From positions 620,969 to 684,968 of the forward strand of contig CAUYUJ010016882.1 of the NCBI GenBank assembly GCA_963575745.1: DNA of 64,000 nt. Direction: 5' to 3'. The DNA comes from Prorocentrum cordatum. Taxonomy: Eukaryota > Sar > Dinophyceae > Prorocentrales > Prorocentraceae. The notes beneath the pieces are model-generated. The model was given only the letters and a program-made list of their open reading frames with translations, had not been told where the DNA came from and made no database searches. A program made the position numbers and the translations under genes. This document shows, piece by piece, positions 38,981 through 51,400 of the stretch (position 1 is its first letter; every line of letters begins with the position of its first letter).

Positions 38981-39654
38981 CTAGACATTGCTGTATTTCA
39001 GGGCCCTTGGACATGGTCCAGGGCCTTGGACATGGTCCGTCGGCTCCTGCTCCATGGGTCGCATTTCCCCTTCGGGGGGGCGGGTCAGCAGCACGGGACA
39101 TTCCAAGAAGACATGGCCCCAACATTCATCGGGCGCAAGGGCCTTCCCGCAAGCCTGACAGGGGCGCATGGGCATGCCGAGCTTCATGTCCCTGCGGATC
39201 GGCATGGGTATGTTGTCATAGCACCTGCAACGCTCCCAGCTGCCTTGCGGCACGGACACCTTTGACCGCATACCTGAGCCCACGGTGCCAGATAGGCGCG
39301 CCAGCGTTGGAGTACATGTGGCTGGTGAGGCGGTCATGCTGCCAGCGCTGCACGCCTTGCACCAAGAAAGGTCGCAGATCAGCAGGGCACACGCGGTGCA
39401 GGTCATACTTGTTGCCCAGGTGGTCCTGCAAAATGTGCGGCGCTTTCATGTCCCAGGCTAGCCGCTTAAGCGTCAGCCACGTCGCGGCCAGGGGACCTTT
39501 GGCATTGGCCCAATTGATTGGGACAGCCCGCTCATGGAGCACCGTCCAAGCCCTTCGAAGGCGGCCAGGTGACGTGCGCCCATCCCAAACCCAGGCGGCG
39601 TAGTTCAAGACCAGGTCCAGCGTGGCATGATAGAAGGGATCGTACTCCTCCGAA
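38981..39654 (-). pseudogene. C-terminal remnant of a LINE-like reverse transcriptase
   Basis: On minus, DPFYHATLDLVLNYAAWVWD begins a helical region (WTVLHERAVPINWANAKGPL; LTLKRLAWDMKAPHILQDHL) in one frame. After a shift near 39220-39300 comes RPCQACGKALAPDECWGHVFLEC (39096-39160), a CxxC-x11-H-x4-C zinc-type motif as found after the RT domain of many non-LTR elements. No RT catalytic block is present. It opposes the neighbouring elements in orientation. Family by motif order and resemblance. Confidence 0.45.
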
Positions 39655-39659
39655 GGGTG

Positions 39660-39722
39660 TAAGGAGGAGGAGGAGGAGGAGGAGGAGGAGGAGGAGGAGG
39701 AGGATGAGGAGGAGGAAGAGGA
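39660..39722. repeat. GGA triplet run
   Basis: GGA microsatellite, next to CCTCGCCTCCCC repeats at 39835-39950. No gene. Confidence 0.9.
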
Positions 39723-39990
39723 GGGCGCCCGAGGGTCGCAGGCGAGGAGCGTGGCCCCTGGCGCTCTGCGGCACCCTCGTGGGTCCGCAGCTGCTGGCTC
39801 CTGGGCCACACGGGCGGGGTCCGAGAGACGGTCCGGCCTCCTCGCCTCCCCCACGCCTCCCCCTCACCTCCTCGCCTCCCCCACGCCTCCCCCTCGCCTC
39901 CTCGCGTCCCTTCCCATGCGTCCTCGCCTCCTCCTCGCCTCCCCTTCCCCCCTGATGTTTCATTACTCTTCCCCTCTAGCCCTCTCAGAC

Positions 39991-40149
39991 GGGGTCCGAG
40001 CAGACGGGGTCGGAGGATCGCGCCGAATTGCCGATGCATCGGCGATGCGGCTCGATGTGGAGCCCGATTTTCTCCGTGCCGACGTCGCCGACGCATTGCT
40101 GACGTCGCCGATGCATCGGCGATCCTCCAACCCGATGTGCTCGGACCCC
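39991..40149. mobile_element. 159-bp MITE with 31-bp terminal inverted repeats
   Basis: The left arm (39991-40021, GGGGTCCGAGCAGACGGGGT...) and right arm (40119-40149) are reverse complements at 27 of 31 positions. The inside carries two copies of GCCGATGCATCGGCGAT, itself palindromic. No coding capacity; no clear target duplication. Confidence 0.75.
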
Positions 40150-40309
40150 ATGTAGGAGGCCTCTATGCCTGGAGGTCGTGCCAGTCGTGCTCCGCGTCTC
40201 CTTCGGACTGCCATGGCACGAGCTGGTCTGCTGCTGTTCAGTGGTGTGACCGTTATAACGGTGACGATGTCTTTTCCTTGGCCGACAGTGGCAAGGAGGA
40301 GGAGAGAGA

Positions 40310-41130
40310 AGTAGGGGGAGGAGGAGGAGGAGGAGGAGGAGGAGGAGGAGGAGGAATTGTTTGGCGTGGGGCGGAAGCTTTCGCGGGTCGGTCTCGGCCG
40401 ATCCCAGCCGGTGGTGTTATCGTTGCCGTGCGTGCTGCACTCGTCGCTCCCCTTAGGTATGGCTCTCGCGTCGCTGGCAGTTCTCGCTGCAGTGCTCGGC
40501 GGCGCTGAGCGTGGTGCGCTTGGACGTGTGCCTCACGGGCGAGGAGGAGGAGGAAAAGGAGGAGGAGGAGGAGGAGGAAAAGGAGGAAAAGGAGGAGGAG
40601 GAGGAAAAGGAGGAGGAGGAGGAGGAGGAACGCAACATGCCTGACCTTCCTGCCCGCCCGACGTTAAAAAGAGGAAGCCCCCTTATTGGGCGTTCTTGGC
40701 ACGGCCATGGTGGGAGCGCCGCGCTCAGCCTGTCGCCCGAGGCGGGGCCCCCCGTCCCCTGTGTAGGGGGCGGGAGGGGAGGCCGACACCCCCGAGTCGG
40801 GCAACGGGTCTTGCTGTCCTGAGCTTCTTCCTCTTCTCCGCCATCCCTCCTTCCCATTCCACCCTTTCCTTGCTCCTTCTGCTCACCCTCCTCATCGTTA
40901 TCCTCATCTCATTTTCATCCTCCTCCTCCTCCTCCTCCTCCTCCACCTCTTCGTCCTCGTCATCATCTGTTTCATCCTCGTCTGCCCGCCACACACCTCT
41001 TCCGCGCCCTCGGGTTTCATCATCGTCCTTGTTATCCGCAAAGCCCTACTCATCGTCATCCTCCTTTCCCACTCCCCTTTGCCCTCATCGTCAGCATCAT
41101 CATCATCATCGTTAAGGGGGACGGTGAGGC
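40310..41130. repeat. GGA, GGAAAA and CTC triplet tracts
   Basis: GGA at 40317-40355, GGA/AAA at 40540-40632, CTC/CAT at 40900-41115. Intervening 40360-40530 and 40640-40830 show no gene. Confidence 0.85.
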
Positions 41131-41289
41131 GGAAGTAGGGACGAGAAAACGAGGAACGAAGAAGAAGAATACGATATCGAGGAAGGCACTAATGCGAGAA
41201 GGAGGACGAGGAAGAGGACGGCGAGGCAGAGGAAAAATCAGGGGGTGGTGAAGATGAAGAGGATCAGGAAGGCGATAACGACGGTCCGC

Positions 41290-41699
41290 CTCGTCATCCC
41301 ACGCATGATGTTCCTTCCTCTCCTCGTCCTCGTCCCACTCCTCCCTTACCCCCTCCCCTCTTCCTCATCATCCCTCCGCGCACTCTCCCATCCTAACGTT
41401 CTCCCGCCGAACCCCCTATCCCTCCCTCTCGCCTCTATGTCCTTTAACGATGTTTGGTCCGCTCTCATCCTTCTCTGCTACCTCCTCCTCCTCCTCTTCA
41501 CCTTCCTCCTCCTCCTCCTCCTCCTCCTCCTCCTCCTCCTCCCCATCCTCCTCCTCCTCCGCCTCTTCCTCCTCATCCTCCTTCTCCTCCTCCTCCTCGT
41601 CCTCCTCACCATCATCATCATCATCATCATCATCATCAGCAGCAGCATCATCATCACCATCAGCATCATCACTAGCATTATCATTATCAGCATCATCAG

Positions 41700-41730
<31 letters not shown>

Positions 41731-41743
41731 AGCATCCTCATCC

Positions 41744-41785
<42 letters not shown>

Positions 41786-41960
41786 GCATCATCATCATCA
41801 GCATCATCATCATCATCAACAACAACATTAGCATCATCCTTATCGCCACCATCATCATCATCCTCTTCGTCCGTGTTCCCCAACCTCGTCTCCACTTCTA
41901 CTGCTCCTCCTCCTCCTCCTCCTCCTCATCCTCCTCCACCTCCTCCTCCAGCGGTCCTTC
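41290..41960. repeat. CTC and CAT triplet microsatellites
   Basis: CTC tract 41475-41605, CAT/CAG tract 41608-41860, CTC 41900-41960. Poly-Ser, -Ile, -Asp translations are artefacts. Bases 41970-42600 contain nothing recognised. Confidence 0.95.
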
Positions 41961-42619
41961 TCCACCTCCTCAGTTTATTAGCCCTGTCCTCGTTTTTATA
42001 CTTGTTGCTGCATGCGCCCACACTAGAGGAGAAGCTCGCTTACCTCTGGTTGAGGAATATGCGCAAGTTCGCGCCTGAGATACACGCTCGGGCGGTGCAT
42101 CTGAATCAGCTGGATGGCTTCAGGATGGCCCCCGCCCCGTCTTCGCACTCGGGGAGAGGAGAGAGAATCTAGGACGCAATGTTGGAAGGGAGGGGACGTA
42201 GTGGAAATGGGATGGGGCAGGTTGAGGGAATGGATGGGGACGAACTCGGGGAGGTGGAGAGGGGGAGCAGGGCCTGTCTCCTCATCATCACTTATGTTGT
42301 TCCTCATCCTTGCCAACATCCTTGTCATCCTCATCCGACTTCTCATTCTCCCCCTCCCCACCCTCCTGCTGCATCAAGACGACGTCATAACTCCACGAGC
42401 CCGATCCGATCCGCCCCTGATACCCCTTCTCACCATGAGGGAGAAGAAGGGGAAGCGAGAGAAGGTGGCGTTGATCAAAGCAAGAGCATCCTGCCGAATC
42501 CAGGCGACTCCAGAACTCCACGAGTCCAAGCCGATCTGACCCTGAACCTCCCCACCCCCTTGAGGGAGGGGGAGGGGCGCTGATCTGTTCGGTGAAGGAG
42601 AATCGAAGAAATGGAGGAT

Positions 42620-43270
42620 CTAGGAGGAGGAGGAGGAGGAGGAGGAGGAGGAGGAGGAGGAGACGAAGAAGGGTCGAAGGGGAGGGGGATCGAGGAAGAG
42701 AAGGAGGAGGATCGAGGAGGAGGAGGATGAGGACGAAGAGAAGGAGGGGGAGGATCGAGAGAGCGATCGTCAGGGCAAGTGCCCGCTGGCGACGGCCAAG
42801 CGCACCCGCGCAGCCGAGGAAAGGGAAGGACGAGCTGAGCCAGCCAGAAGGTGGATGGCGGAGGAGGAGGAGGAGGAGGAGGAGGAGGAGGAGGAGGAGG
42901 AGGAGGAGGAGGGAGGAGGAGGTGGAGGAGGAGGAGGAGAGGAGGAGGAGGAGGAGGAGGAGCAGGAGGAGGAGGAGGAGGAGGAGGAGGAGGAGGAGGA
43001 GGAGCAAGACGAGGGGGGGAGGAGGAGGAGGAGAAGGACGAGGAGCAGGACGAGGAGGACGCGGAGGAGGAGGAGGAGGAGGAGGAGGAGGAGGAGCATG
43101 GAGGAGGAGGAGGATGGAGGAGGAGGAGGAGGAGGAGCAAGGATCCCGAGGCCGCGCGGCAGGAGGAGTAAGGAGAGGGAGGGGGAGAGAGAGAGAGAGG
43201 GAAAGGGAGAAGGAGAGAGAGAGAGAGAGGGAGAAAGAAACAAAAGAGAGATGGATATATATATATATAT

Positions 43271-43314
<44 letters not shown>

Positions 43315-43315
43315 G
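42620..43315. repeat. GGA, GA and TA microsatellites
   Basis: GGA with a few interruptions from 42625 to 43175, GA 43180-43250, a short TA run 43255-43272, GA 43275-43312. No gene; 43320-43880 is plain except for a CGA run at 43610-43632. Confidence 0.95.
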
Positions 43316-43887
43316 AGGAGCAGAAGGGCGCGAGATCACTCAGCTTCCTTCTTCCACATCCAGCCGACCTCCCCCTCCCCCCACCCACCCACCACCAGAA
43401 CCGCCACCTTTTCCTCTTCCATTCGCTCATGGAGCTCAGGGGGCATATGTTGGAAAGAGCACGTTCTGTGGACGCTTGGAATGGAGGGGGGGTCGGACCA
43501 GCGGGGAGGCCCCTCCGCCCTGAACTGCAAGGGGGAGGGAGGTTCGAACCGGGGGGGGGGGCGCTCGTTAAAGGGGGGGAGGGTTCAAACCTGGAGGGGG
43601 GGGGCCTTCGACGACGACGACGACGACGACGACGGCAGTTGGATCGAGCCCGAGTAAGGGTTTCGGATCGTGCCCAAGTAGGATTCAATTAGAGCTTGAT
43701 CTAGCGGGTCGGGTAAGGGGATTCTTGAAGATCCGTAAGGGCTTCGCCCCCTGCCGCCGGCCCCCTCTCTCGGAGAATGGGCCATTGAAGAGCTAAGTCA
43801 TGAGGCCTTGGCGCTGTCGTGAAGCAGTATCGAAACTTCATGCGAAGCCGATTCGCAATCAGCAAAACCAACTGATCACAAGAGGGG

Positions 43888-44003
43888 TTACCACACCTGG
43901 CGATTGGTAAGACGTGTATGGTTTACGGGCTTGGTTACCACACCTTGCGATTAAAGGGCCGAGGGAGTTCTCGCAGTTTGGGTTACCACGCCTTGCGATG
44001 GAT
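43888..44003. repeat. GGTTACCACNCCTTGCGAT, three copies
   Basis: Copies at about 43888, 43933 and 43981, spaced 45-48 bp, directly before the 73-bp tandem array. Confidence 0.75.
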
Positions 44004-44013
44004 GTGCGTGAAG

Positions 44014-44600
44014 GGTGGCACCGAATTTCAGAAATGTGGCAAATCCCATGTGTTTTTGGACCCTGACCCCGCGGATCTGCGTGAGGGGTGGCACCGAATT
44101 TCAGAAATGTGGCAAATCCCATGTGTTTTTGGACCCTGACCCCGCGGATCTGCGTGAGGGGTGGCACCGAATTTCAGAAATGTGGCAAATCCCTTGTGTT
44201 TTTGGACCCTGACCCCGCGGATCTGCGTGAGGGGTGGCACCGAATTTCAGAAATGTGGCAAATCCCATGTGTTTTTGGACCCTGACCCCGCGGATCTGCG
44301 TGAGGGGTGGCACCGAATTTCAGAAATGTGGCAAATCCCATGTGTTTTTGGACCCTGACCCCGCGGATCTGCGTGAGGGGTGGCACCGAATTTCAGAAAT
44401 GTAGCAAATCCCCTGTGTTTTTGGACCCTGACCCCGCGGATCTGCGTGAGGGGTGGCACCGAATTTCAGAAATGTGGCAAATCCCATGTGTTTTTGGACC
44501 CTGACCCCGCGGATCTGCGTGAGGGGTGGCACCGAATTTCAGAAATGTGGCAAATCCCATGTGTTTTTGGACCCTGACCCCGCGGATCTGCGTGAGGGGT
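44014..44600. repeat. 73-bp tandem array, eight copies
   Basis: The unit begins GTGGCACCGAATTTCAGAAA and contains TTTTTGGACCCTGACCCCGC. The period is exactly 73 bp, copies nearly identical (CCCATG, CCCTTG or CCCCTG at one spot). Since 73 is not divisible by three, the reading frame rotates, which argues against coding. Confidence 0.95.
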
Positions 44601-44687
44601 GTCGATTTCGAGCCCCCCCAGCAATTCAGACAACGCGCCCAGGGGGTGCTAAAAATCCCGTTTGGGCCTCCCCCCCCCTCGCGCGGT

Positions 44688-45020
44688 CAATCAACTAGTT
44701 ACAGTAACCAGCAATCAGTCAACTAGTTACAGTAACCAGCAAGAAGCAGAACTGTAACACTGGAAACTACAAACTACAACTGGTACAGGAAACTGCGAAT
44801 CACGCGCCTCGCAGCCTGGTGGCCCCACAAGGGGGCCGGCGGATTTGGATCGAGGCCGACTAGGATGCGGTGAAAGTTGCAACCAGCTATCGCAGGATTC
44901 TGTTAGAGCTGGATCGAGCCTCAGCAGGATTCAGTGAGAGCTGGACCCAGCTCTAGGGCCTAGGATGCTGCTAAAGTTGGACCCAGCTACAGTGTGATTC
45001 TGGGTAGAGCACGGTCGATC
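44688..45020. repeat. Short repeats TCAACTAGTTACAGTAACCAGC and AGCTGGA-type units
   Basis: Two tandem copies of TCAACTAGTTACAGTAACC (44690, 44718), then five diverged units around GTTAGAGCTGGATCGAGCC and AAGTTGGACCCAGCTA (44870-45015). No gene. Confidence 0.6.
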
Positions 45021-45320
45021 ACCACTGGAGTTATATCAGGTGGAGGGTGGGGGAGGGGAGGGCGCCCTCGAGGGCGCGAAGTTATTCGTGCTTCGCGGTC
45101 CTCGTTCCGTCTCCCCCTCCTTCTCGTCCTCCTATTCTCCCTTTGGCGGGGCGGCGAGAAAGCGCGAAGTTATTCGCGCTTCGCGGAGCGCGAAGCGCGA
45201 AGTTGGGAGCCCTAGGGGAGGGGAGGGGCTGGTTCGACCCCCCCCGTGCACAGGGGGGGGAACCAGGTTCGAACCCACCCACCCACCCCCGTCTTGGACG
45301 GGGGAGGGGGCCAGTTAGGA

Positions 45321-45465
45321 TTAAGTCGGGCCTGTCCCTCTACAGGGGGAATATTCAAGAATAGTCAGAAAATAGTTTGGGGACGATTTGTTGACCATTT
45401 CTGAATATTTTGGGGGCATTTTTTGTATTTTTTTTTAATTTTTCGTCCCAAATCCCCCTGCAGGG
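45321..45465. mobile_element. TTAA MITE, copy C, right end lost
   Basis: TTAAGTCGGGCCTGTCCC and CTACAGGGGGAATATTC match copies A and D; the right half runs to AATCCCCCTGCAGGG, then leaves the consensus just before the terminal repeat, where satellite sequence starts. Confidence 0.7.
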
Positions 45466-45513
45466 TGCCCGGCGTGCTAGATCCTTTCGGTTTTGGTTTT
45501 AGCTTTTTTTCCA

Positions 45514-48500
45514 AAAGAACTCCCCCTGGGGCTCCGGCGCGTCCCGCCGGGGTCCCGGGAAGGATCTCAAAACCTGGTTGCAAAGGTTTTCTTTGCTCCA
45601 GACGGCTCCAAGACGGCCCAAGATGGTCTCCAAGATGCATCCAAGACGGCCAAGATGGCCTCCAAGACGGCTAAGATGGCCCCAAGATGCCTCCAAGACG
45701 GCCCAAGATGCACCCAAGACGGCCTAAGATGGCCTCAAGATGGCCCACAACGGCCCCAGAGGCTCCCAAGAGGCCTCCAAGACGGCCCAAGAGGCCTCGA
45801 AGAGGTCCTCCAGGAAGGCCCGAAGAGGCAAAAATCATTGATTTTCTTTAGGTTTTTGACGTATTTTGACACGCCTTTTCGGCTTTCCGACGGCCCAAGA
45901 CGGCCCAAAAGGCCCCCAATGTCGCCCTAAGATCGCCCAAGAGGCCTCCAAGATGGCCCCATGACGGCCTCAAGACGGCCCCAAGAGGGCCCCAAGACGG
46001 CCCAGAAGGCCTTCAAGACGCCCAAGATGGCCTCTAAGACGGCCCCGAAGCGCCCCAAGAGGGCCCCAAGAGGGCTCAGAGAGGCCCCCAAGACGGCTCC
46101 CGACAGCGTCAGACGTGCCAGGAACCCACAAAGATGGCCGAAGTTGGCTCGAAGCTGGACCAAGACGGCCCAAGAGGCCTCCAAGAGACTTCCAGGAAGG
46201 CCAGAAGGAACGCCAAAAACACTTACTGTCCTAAGGTTTTTGACGGATGTTTGACATTTGCTTCTTTTCGGCCTTCCGACGGCCCGAGACGGCCCAAGAG
46301 CCCCCGAAGATTGCCCAAAGATCGCCCAAGAGGCCTCCAAGATGGCCCCACGACGGCCCAAGAGGCCCCCAAGACGGCCCCAAGAGGCCCCCAAGACGGC
46401 CCAGGAGGCCTTTAAGACGCCCAAGATGGCCTTCCAAGACGGCCCCGAAGAGGGCCCCAAGTCGGCCCAGAGAGACACTCCAAACGGCTTCCAGCGGCGT
46501 CAGACGGGCCAGGAGCCCACCAAGACGGCCGAAGATGGTCTTAAGATGACCCGAGACGGCCCAAGAGGCCTCCAAGAGGGCCTCCAGGAAGGCCCGAAAG
46601 GGCCAAAATCATTGATTTCCCATGGGTATTTGAAGGATTGTGGCATTTGCTTGTTGTTCGGCCTTCCGACGGTCCCAAGACGGCCCAAGTGCCCCCAAAG
46701 ATCGCCCAAGACGGCCCCAATAGGCCCCCAAGACGGCCCAAGAGGCTCCCAAAACGCTCAAGATGGCCTCCCAGACGGCCCAGGAGCCCTCCAAGACGTC
46801 CTCCAAGGAAGCCCGAAAGGTTCAAAATGGCCTCCAGACGGCCCAGATGACCTTCAAGATGCCCACGTGTTCCCCGAAGGCTTTCCAAACCGATTCGGGG
46901 AACACATGGTCCGATAGCTTGGCAGGTCTGGCCTCAACGTTTGGCCACATAGGCGCTTCCAAAAAGGCAGGGAGCGGCGGTGATTCGCCGTAGGCGTCTT
47001 CGATCCGCCGCCCCATTTTGATTTATCAAAGGGGTGCCTGGCGTGCCAAACTATATTGTTCTTGGTTTGGTTTATTTCCAAAAGAACTCCCCCTGGGGCT
47101 TCGGCCCGTCCCGCCGGGGTCCCGGGATCCCGAAAATCCGTCCTTCATTGCTTTTGTTGCCCCAAGTTGGCCCAAGATGGTCTCCAAGACGGCCACAATG
47201 GCCTCCAAGATGCCTCCAAGACAGCCAAGATGGTCTCAAAGACGTCTAAGGTGGCTCCAAGATGCACCCAAGACGGCCCAAGATGGCCTCAATATGGTCT
47301 ACGACGGCCCAAGAGGCCCGCAAGAGGCCTCCAAGACGGCCCAAGAGCCCTCCCAGACGTCCTCCAGGAAGGCCCGAAAGGGCCAAAACCGTTGATTTGC
47401 CATAGGTTTTTGAAGGATTTGGGCAGTTGCGCTTTTTCGGCTGTCCGACGGCCCAAGACGGCCCAAGAGGCCCCCAAGATCGCCCAAGAGGTCCCCCAAA
47501 GGCCCCCATGACGGCCCAAATGGCCTCCAAGACAGCCCCAAGAGGGCCCCAAGACGGCCCAAGAGGCCTCCAACACGCCCAAGATGGCCTCCAAGACGCC
47601 CAAGATGGCCTCCAAGACAGCCCCGAAGCGCCCCAAGAGGGCACCAAGTCGGCTCAGAGAGGCCCCGAAGATGGCTCGCGACTCCCGACGGCGTCAGACG
47701 CCCAAAACGGCCCAAGAGGCCCCCAAGAGGGCCTCCAGGAAGGCCAGAAGAGGCCCAAAACATTGATTTGCCTAAGGATTTTGACGGATTTTGACATTTG
47801 CTTCTTTTCGGCCTTCCGACGGCCCGAGACGGCCCAGGAGCCCCCAAAGATCGCCAAAAGGTCGCCCAAGAGGCCTCCAAGATGGCCCCACGACGGCCCA
47901 AGACGGCCCCAAGAGGCCCCCAAAACGGCACAGGAGGCCTTTAAGACGCCCAAGATGGCCTCCAAGACGGCCCTGGAGAATTCCCAAAGTGCCCCAAGTC
48001 GGCCCAGAGAGGCTCCCCAAACGGCTTCCGACGGCGTCAGACGGACCAGGAGCCCACCAAGACGGCCGAACATGGCCCTAAGATGGCCCAAGACGGCCCA
48101 AGAGGCCTCCAAGAGGGCCTCCAGGAAGGGCCGAAAAGAACCAAATCATTGATTTCCCAAGGACTTTTGAAGGATTGTGGCATTTGTTTTGTCCCTGTAT
48201 TCCGACGGCCCGAGACGGCCCAAGTGCCCCCAAAGATCGCCCAACAAGCCCAAGACACAGCCCCGAGATGCCCCCAAGACGGCTTCCAAGACGCTCAAGA
48301 TGGCCTCCAAGACGGCCCAAGAGCCCTCCAAGACGTCCTCAAAGAAGGCCCGAAAGGTTCAAAATGGCCTCCAGACGGCCAAGATGACCTTCAAGATGCC
48401 CACGTGTTCCCGAAGGCTTTCCAAACCGATTCGGGGAACACATGGTCCGATAGCTTGGCAGGTCTGGCCTCAACGTTCGGCCACATAGGCGCTTCCAAAA

Positions 48501-49160
48501 AGGCAGGGGGCGGCGGTGATTCGCCGTAGGCGTCTTCGATCCGCCGCCCCCTTTTGATTTATCAAAGGGGGGCCTGGCGTGCCAAACTATATGGTTCTTG
48601 GTTTGGGTTTTTTCCAAAAGAACTCCCCCTGGGGCTTCGGCCCGTCCCGCCGGCCACCCGGAAAGGATCTCAAAACGCATCCGTGTTGCCTCTGTCTCCT
48701 CCAGTTGGCCCAAGATGGCGTCCAAGACGGCCAAGATGGCCCAGGATGGTCTCCAAGACGTCTACGACGGCCCAAGATGGCCTCCAAGACGGCTAAGATG
48801 GCCCCAAGATGCCTCCAAGACGGCCCAAGATGGCCTCAAGATGGTCTACGGCGGCCCAAGAGGCCCGCAAGAGGCCTCCAAGACGGCCCAAGAGCCCTCC
48901 AAGACGTCCTCCAGGAAGGCCCGAAAGGGCCCAAATCATTGATTTTCTATAGGTTTTGAAGGATTTGGGCGTTTGCGCCTTTTCGGCTTTCCGACGGCCC
49001 AAGACGGCCCAAGAGGCCCTCAAGATCGCCCAAGAGGCCCCCCAAAGGCCCCCATGACGGCCCAAGTGGCCTCCAAGACAGCCCCAAGAGGCCCCCAAGA
49101 TGGCCCAAGAGGCCTCCAACACGGCCCAAGAGGCTTCCAAGAGGTCCTCCGGCAACATCG
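45514..49160. repeat. CCAAGAGGCC satellite with 1.54-kb higher-order units
   Basis: The base unit is a 9-11 bp word around CCAAGACGGCC/CCAAGAGGCC. Higher-order copies start at the marker AAAGAACTCCCCCTGGGGCT at 45514, 47081 and 48617; the end marker CGATTCGGGGAACACATGGT occurs at 46891 and 48427, exactly 1536 bp apart. Unit 3 is truncated. Between sub-blocks, TTTTGACGGAT/TTTGAAGGATT-containing spacers recur every 350-400 bp. Many open frames, none accepted. Confidence 0.9.
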
Positions 49161-49439
49161 CAGAGCGGATTTCGTTCGGATGACAATGGCATGAGCCCAG
49201 ATTGTCCTTGAGAATTTCGTTCCGGATTTCGAAGTGAATGCCGCGTTTTTTCTCATTGGCCATGAATAAAGACTACAAACAATCCACGTGGAAATCATTT
49301 CGTTTTTCGCTCGCCGTTTCGGGGTTTTGCGGGGAGGAGAGGGACAAGGAAACATGAACAGGAGGGCGAGTCGGGGGATGAGCCGCAGCAGTACGACAAT
49401 AGCAGAGTCATCAATGGCCAGATCAGGCAAAGTACCAGC

Positions 49440-49785
49440 AGTAGGAGGAACATAAGTCATCTGGCGGCGGAGGAGTGAGGAGGAGTGAGGAGGAGGAGAA
49501 GGAGGAGGAGGAGGAGGAGAAGGAGGAGGAGGAGGCGAAGGAGGAGGAGGAGGAGAGGAGAGGGAGGAGGGGAGGGAGGAGAAAGATGAGGAGCAGGAGG
49601 AGCAGGAGAAGGATAATGAGGTAGAGGAGGGGGAGGAGGGTGGGAGGTAGAGGAGGGGGAGGAGGGTCGAGGCAGGAGGGAAGAGGTAGGAGGGACGCGA
49701 GAGGAGGGAGGAGGGAGGGGGAGGGAGGAGGAGGAGGAGGAGGAGGAGGAGGAGGAGGAGGAGGAGGAGGAGGAGGTGGGAGAAG
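49440..49785. repeat. GGA purine tract
   Basis: GGAGGAG tract; 49161-49439 before it and 49790-50055 after it hold no supported gene. Confidence 0.9.
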
Positions 49786-50074
49786 CTCCTGGGGGGTGCT
49801 TCCGTACCGTGCAATTCACCAGCGGGCGTTGTACATACTGGTTTTGTGGGGGTTGTGTCGTGAGAAGTTTGGGCGCATGCATGCCGCCTGCGGCCTGCCA
49901 TTCAGCTGCCATTCGTGGACTGATGTGCGCTGGGGGCTCTAGCATGATTACGACCATGGTTTCGAGGGCGGCATGGGGAGCAAATCCTCACTTCGCGTGT
50001 AGTACGCTCCCGAGCATTGGCACCGAAGATGTAGAACGGGCGCGCGTTCGATGGAAAAAAGGTGGGAGAAGAGA

Positions 50075-50225
50075 TGCAATTGGAGGGGGCAGGAGGAGGA
50101 AGAGGAGGCAGGAGGGGAGGAGGCAGGAGGGGAGGAGGAGGAGCAGGGGAGGAGGAAGGAGAGAGGAGGAGAAGGAGGAGGAGGAGGAGGAGGAGGAGGA
50201 TGGAGGAGGAGAGGAGGATAAATAG
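50075..50225. repeat. GGA purine tract
   Basis: GGA/GCAGGAGG tract. No gene. Confidence 0.9.
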
Positions 50226-50344
50226 TTCAGCTGGCCCGAAGGATGCGCCACGAGCGCAGGCGGGGCGAGAGGCTCGCGGGCGCCACCTCCTCCAGCAGCG
50301 ACAGCACCGACTCCTCCAGTGATCCCCGGCCTCACCAGGGGGGT

Positions 50345-51348
50345 CGCCTCTCCTTCCTCCTCCTCCTCCTCCTCCACCTCCTCTTGCTAGCCATCCTCCC
50401 TTCCCCATCTGCTCCTCCCGATTGTCGTGACCATTGCGCTGCTCGTCCTGCTTCTCCTCACCCTCTGGCCTATTACATCCTCCTTTTATCCTATCCTCTT
50501 CCTCCTCCTCCTCCTCCGCCTCCTCCTCAGCCTCCTCCTCAGCATCATCATCATCATCAGCATCATAATCGTCATCTTCGTCATCATCGTCATCATCATC
50601 ATCATCGTCATCATCGTCATCATCGTCATCATCGTCAGCATCTTCGTCGTCATCATCATCACCAGCAGCAGTATCAGCATCAGCATCATCATCATCGTCA
50701 GCAACATCATCATCACCATCAGCAGTATCAGCATCATAATCATCATCCGGTCTCCTCCCGCACCCCGCCCTTAATTGGTCAGCCTCATTCTTCATGTTAT
50801 GGTGATCATCACCATCATTAGCATCCTCATCATCCTCATCAGAATCATCATCACCGTCGTCATCATCAGCAACATCGTCATCATGGTTATCAGTAGCACC
50901 ACCACTATCAAGGCGGCCAAGACGCTGGTGATCAAGAAGCCGAGCACGGCTGCTGTTGCGGCGAGCGGAGCTTCAAGGGCTTCAAGGATTGCTTCCTCGA
51001 GCTGAAGCTCGTCGTGGGCCTGATTGCCGCCGTTTGCGGCGTCGGGAGTGCTGGCCGAGCTTCGGGCTCGGGTTGCGCCGCACCGCTGCCACGAAATCAG
51101 CATCACCCTCATCACCATCCTTATCAGCATCATCCTCAGCACAATGCTATTATCATCAGCAGTAGCAGCGTCATCAGCATCCTCATCGTCGCCATCAACA
51201 TCAGCATGAGCATCAGAATCATCAGCACAATCACCGTCATCCTCATCACCATCAGCAGCAGCCCGTCATCGTAATCACCATCAACAGCATCACTAGCATC
51301 CCCATTTGCATCACCGCCGTTGGCATTACCATCAGCATCATCGCCATC

Positions 51349-51400
<52 letters not shown>

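Noticed and set aside
36626-39265. 879-aa Val/Leu/Pro-rich membrane protein
   Set aside because: The frame crosses a 12-bp minisatellite and C-rich repeats; the hydrophobic run is GCTGGTGGT repetition and equal frames exist in the other phases.
44015-44726. Repeated 65-70 aa Cys-containing peptides
   Set aside because: Product of a 73-bp tandem repeat whose period is not divisible by three; each copy restarts in another frame.
44870-45020. tRNA-like sequence around GATCGAGCC
   Set aside because: Short repeats of AGCTGGA type; no cloverleaf arms or anticodon context could be built.
45423-49263. Many Arg/Pro/Lys and Leu/Gly/Trp frames
   Set aside because: Translations of the CCAAGAGGCC satellite; no frame is favoured and copies shift frame relative to one another.
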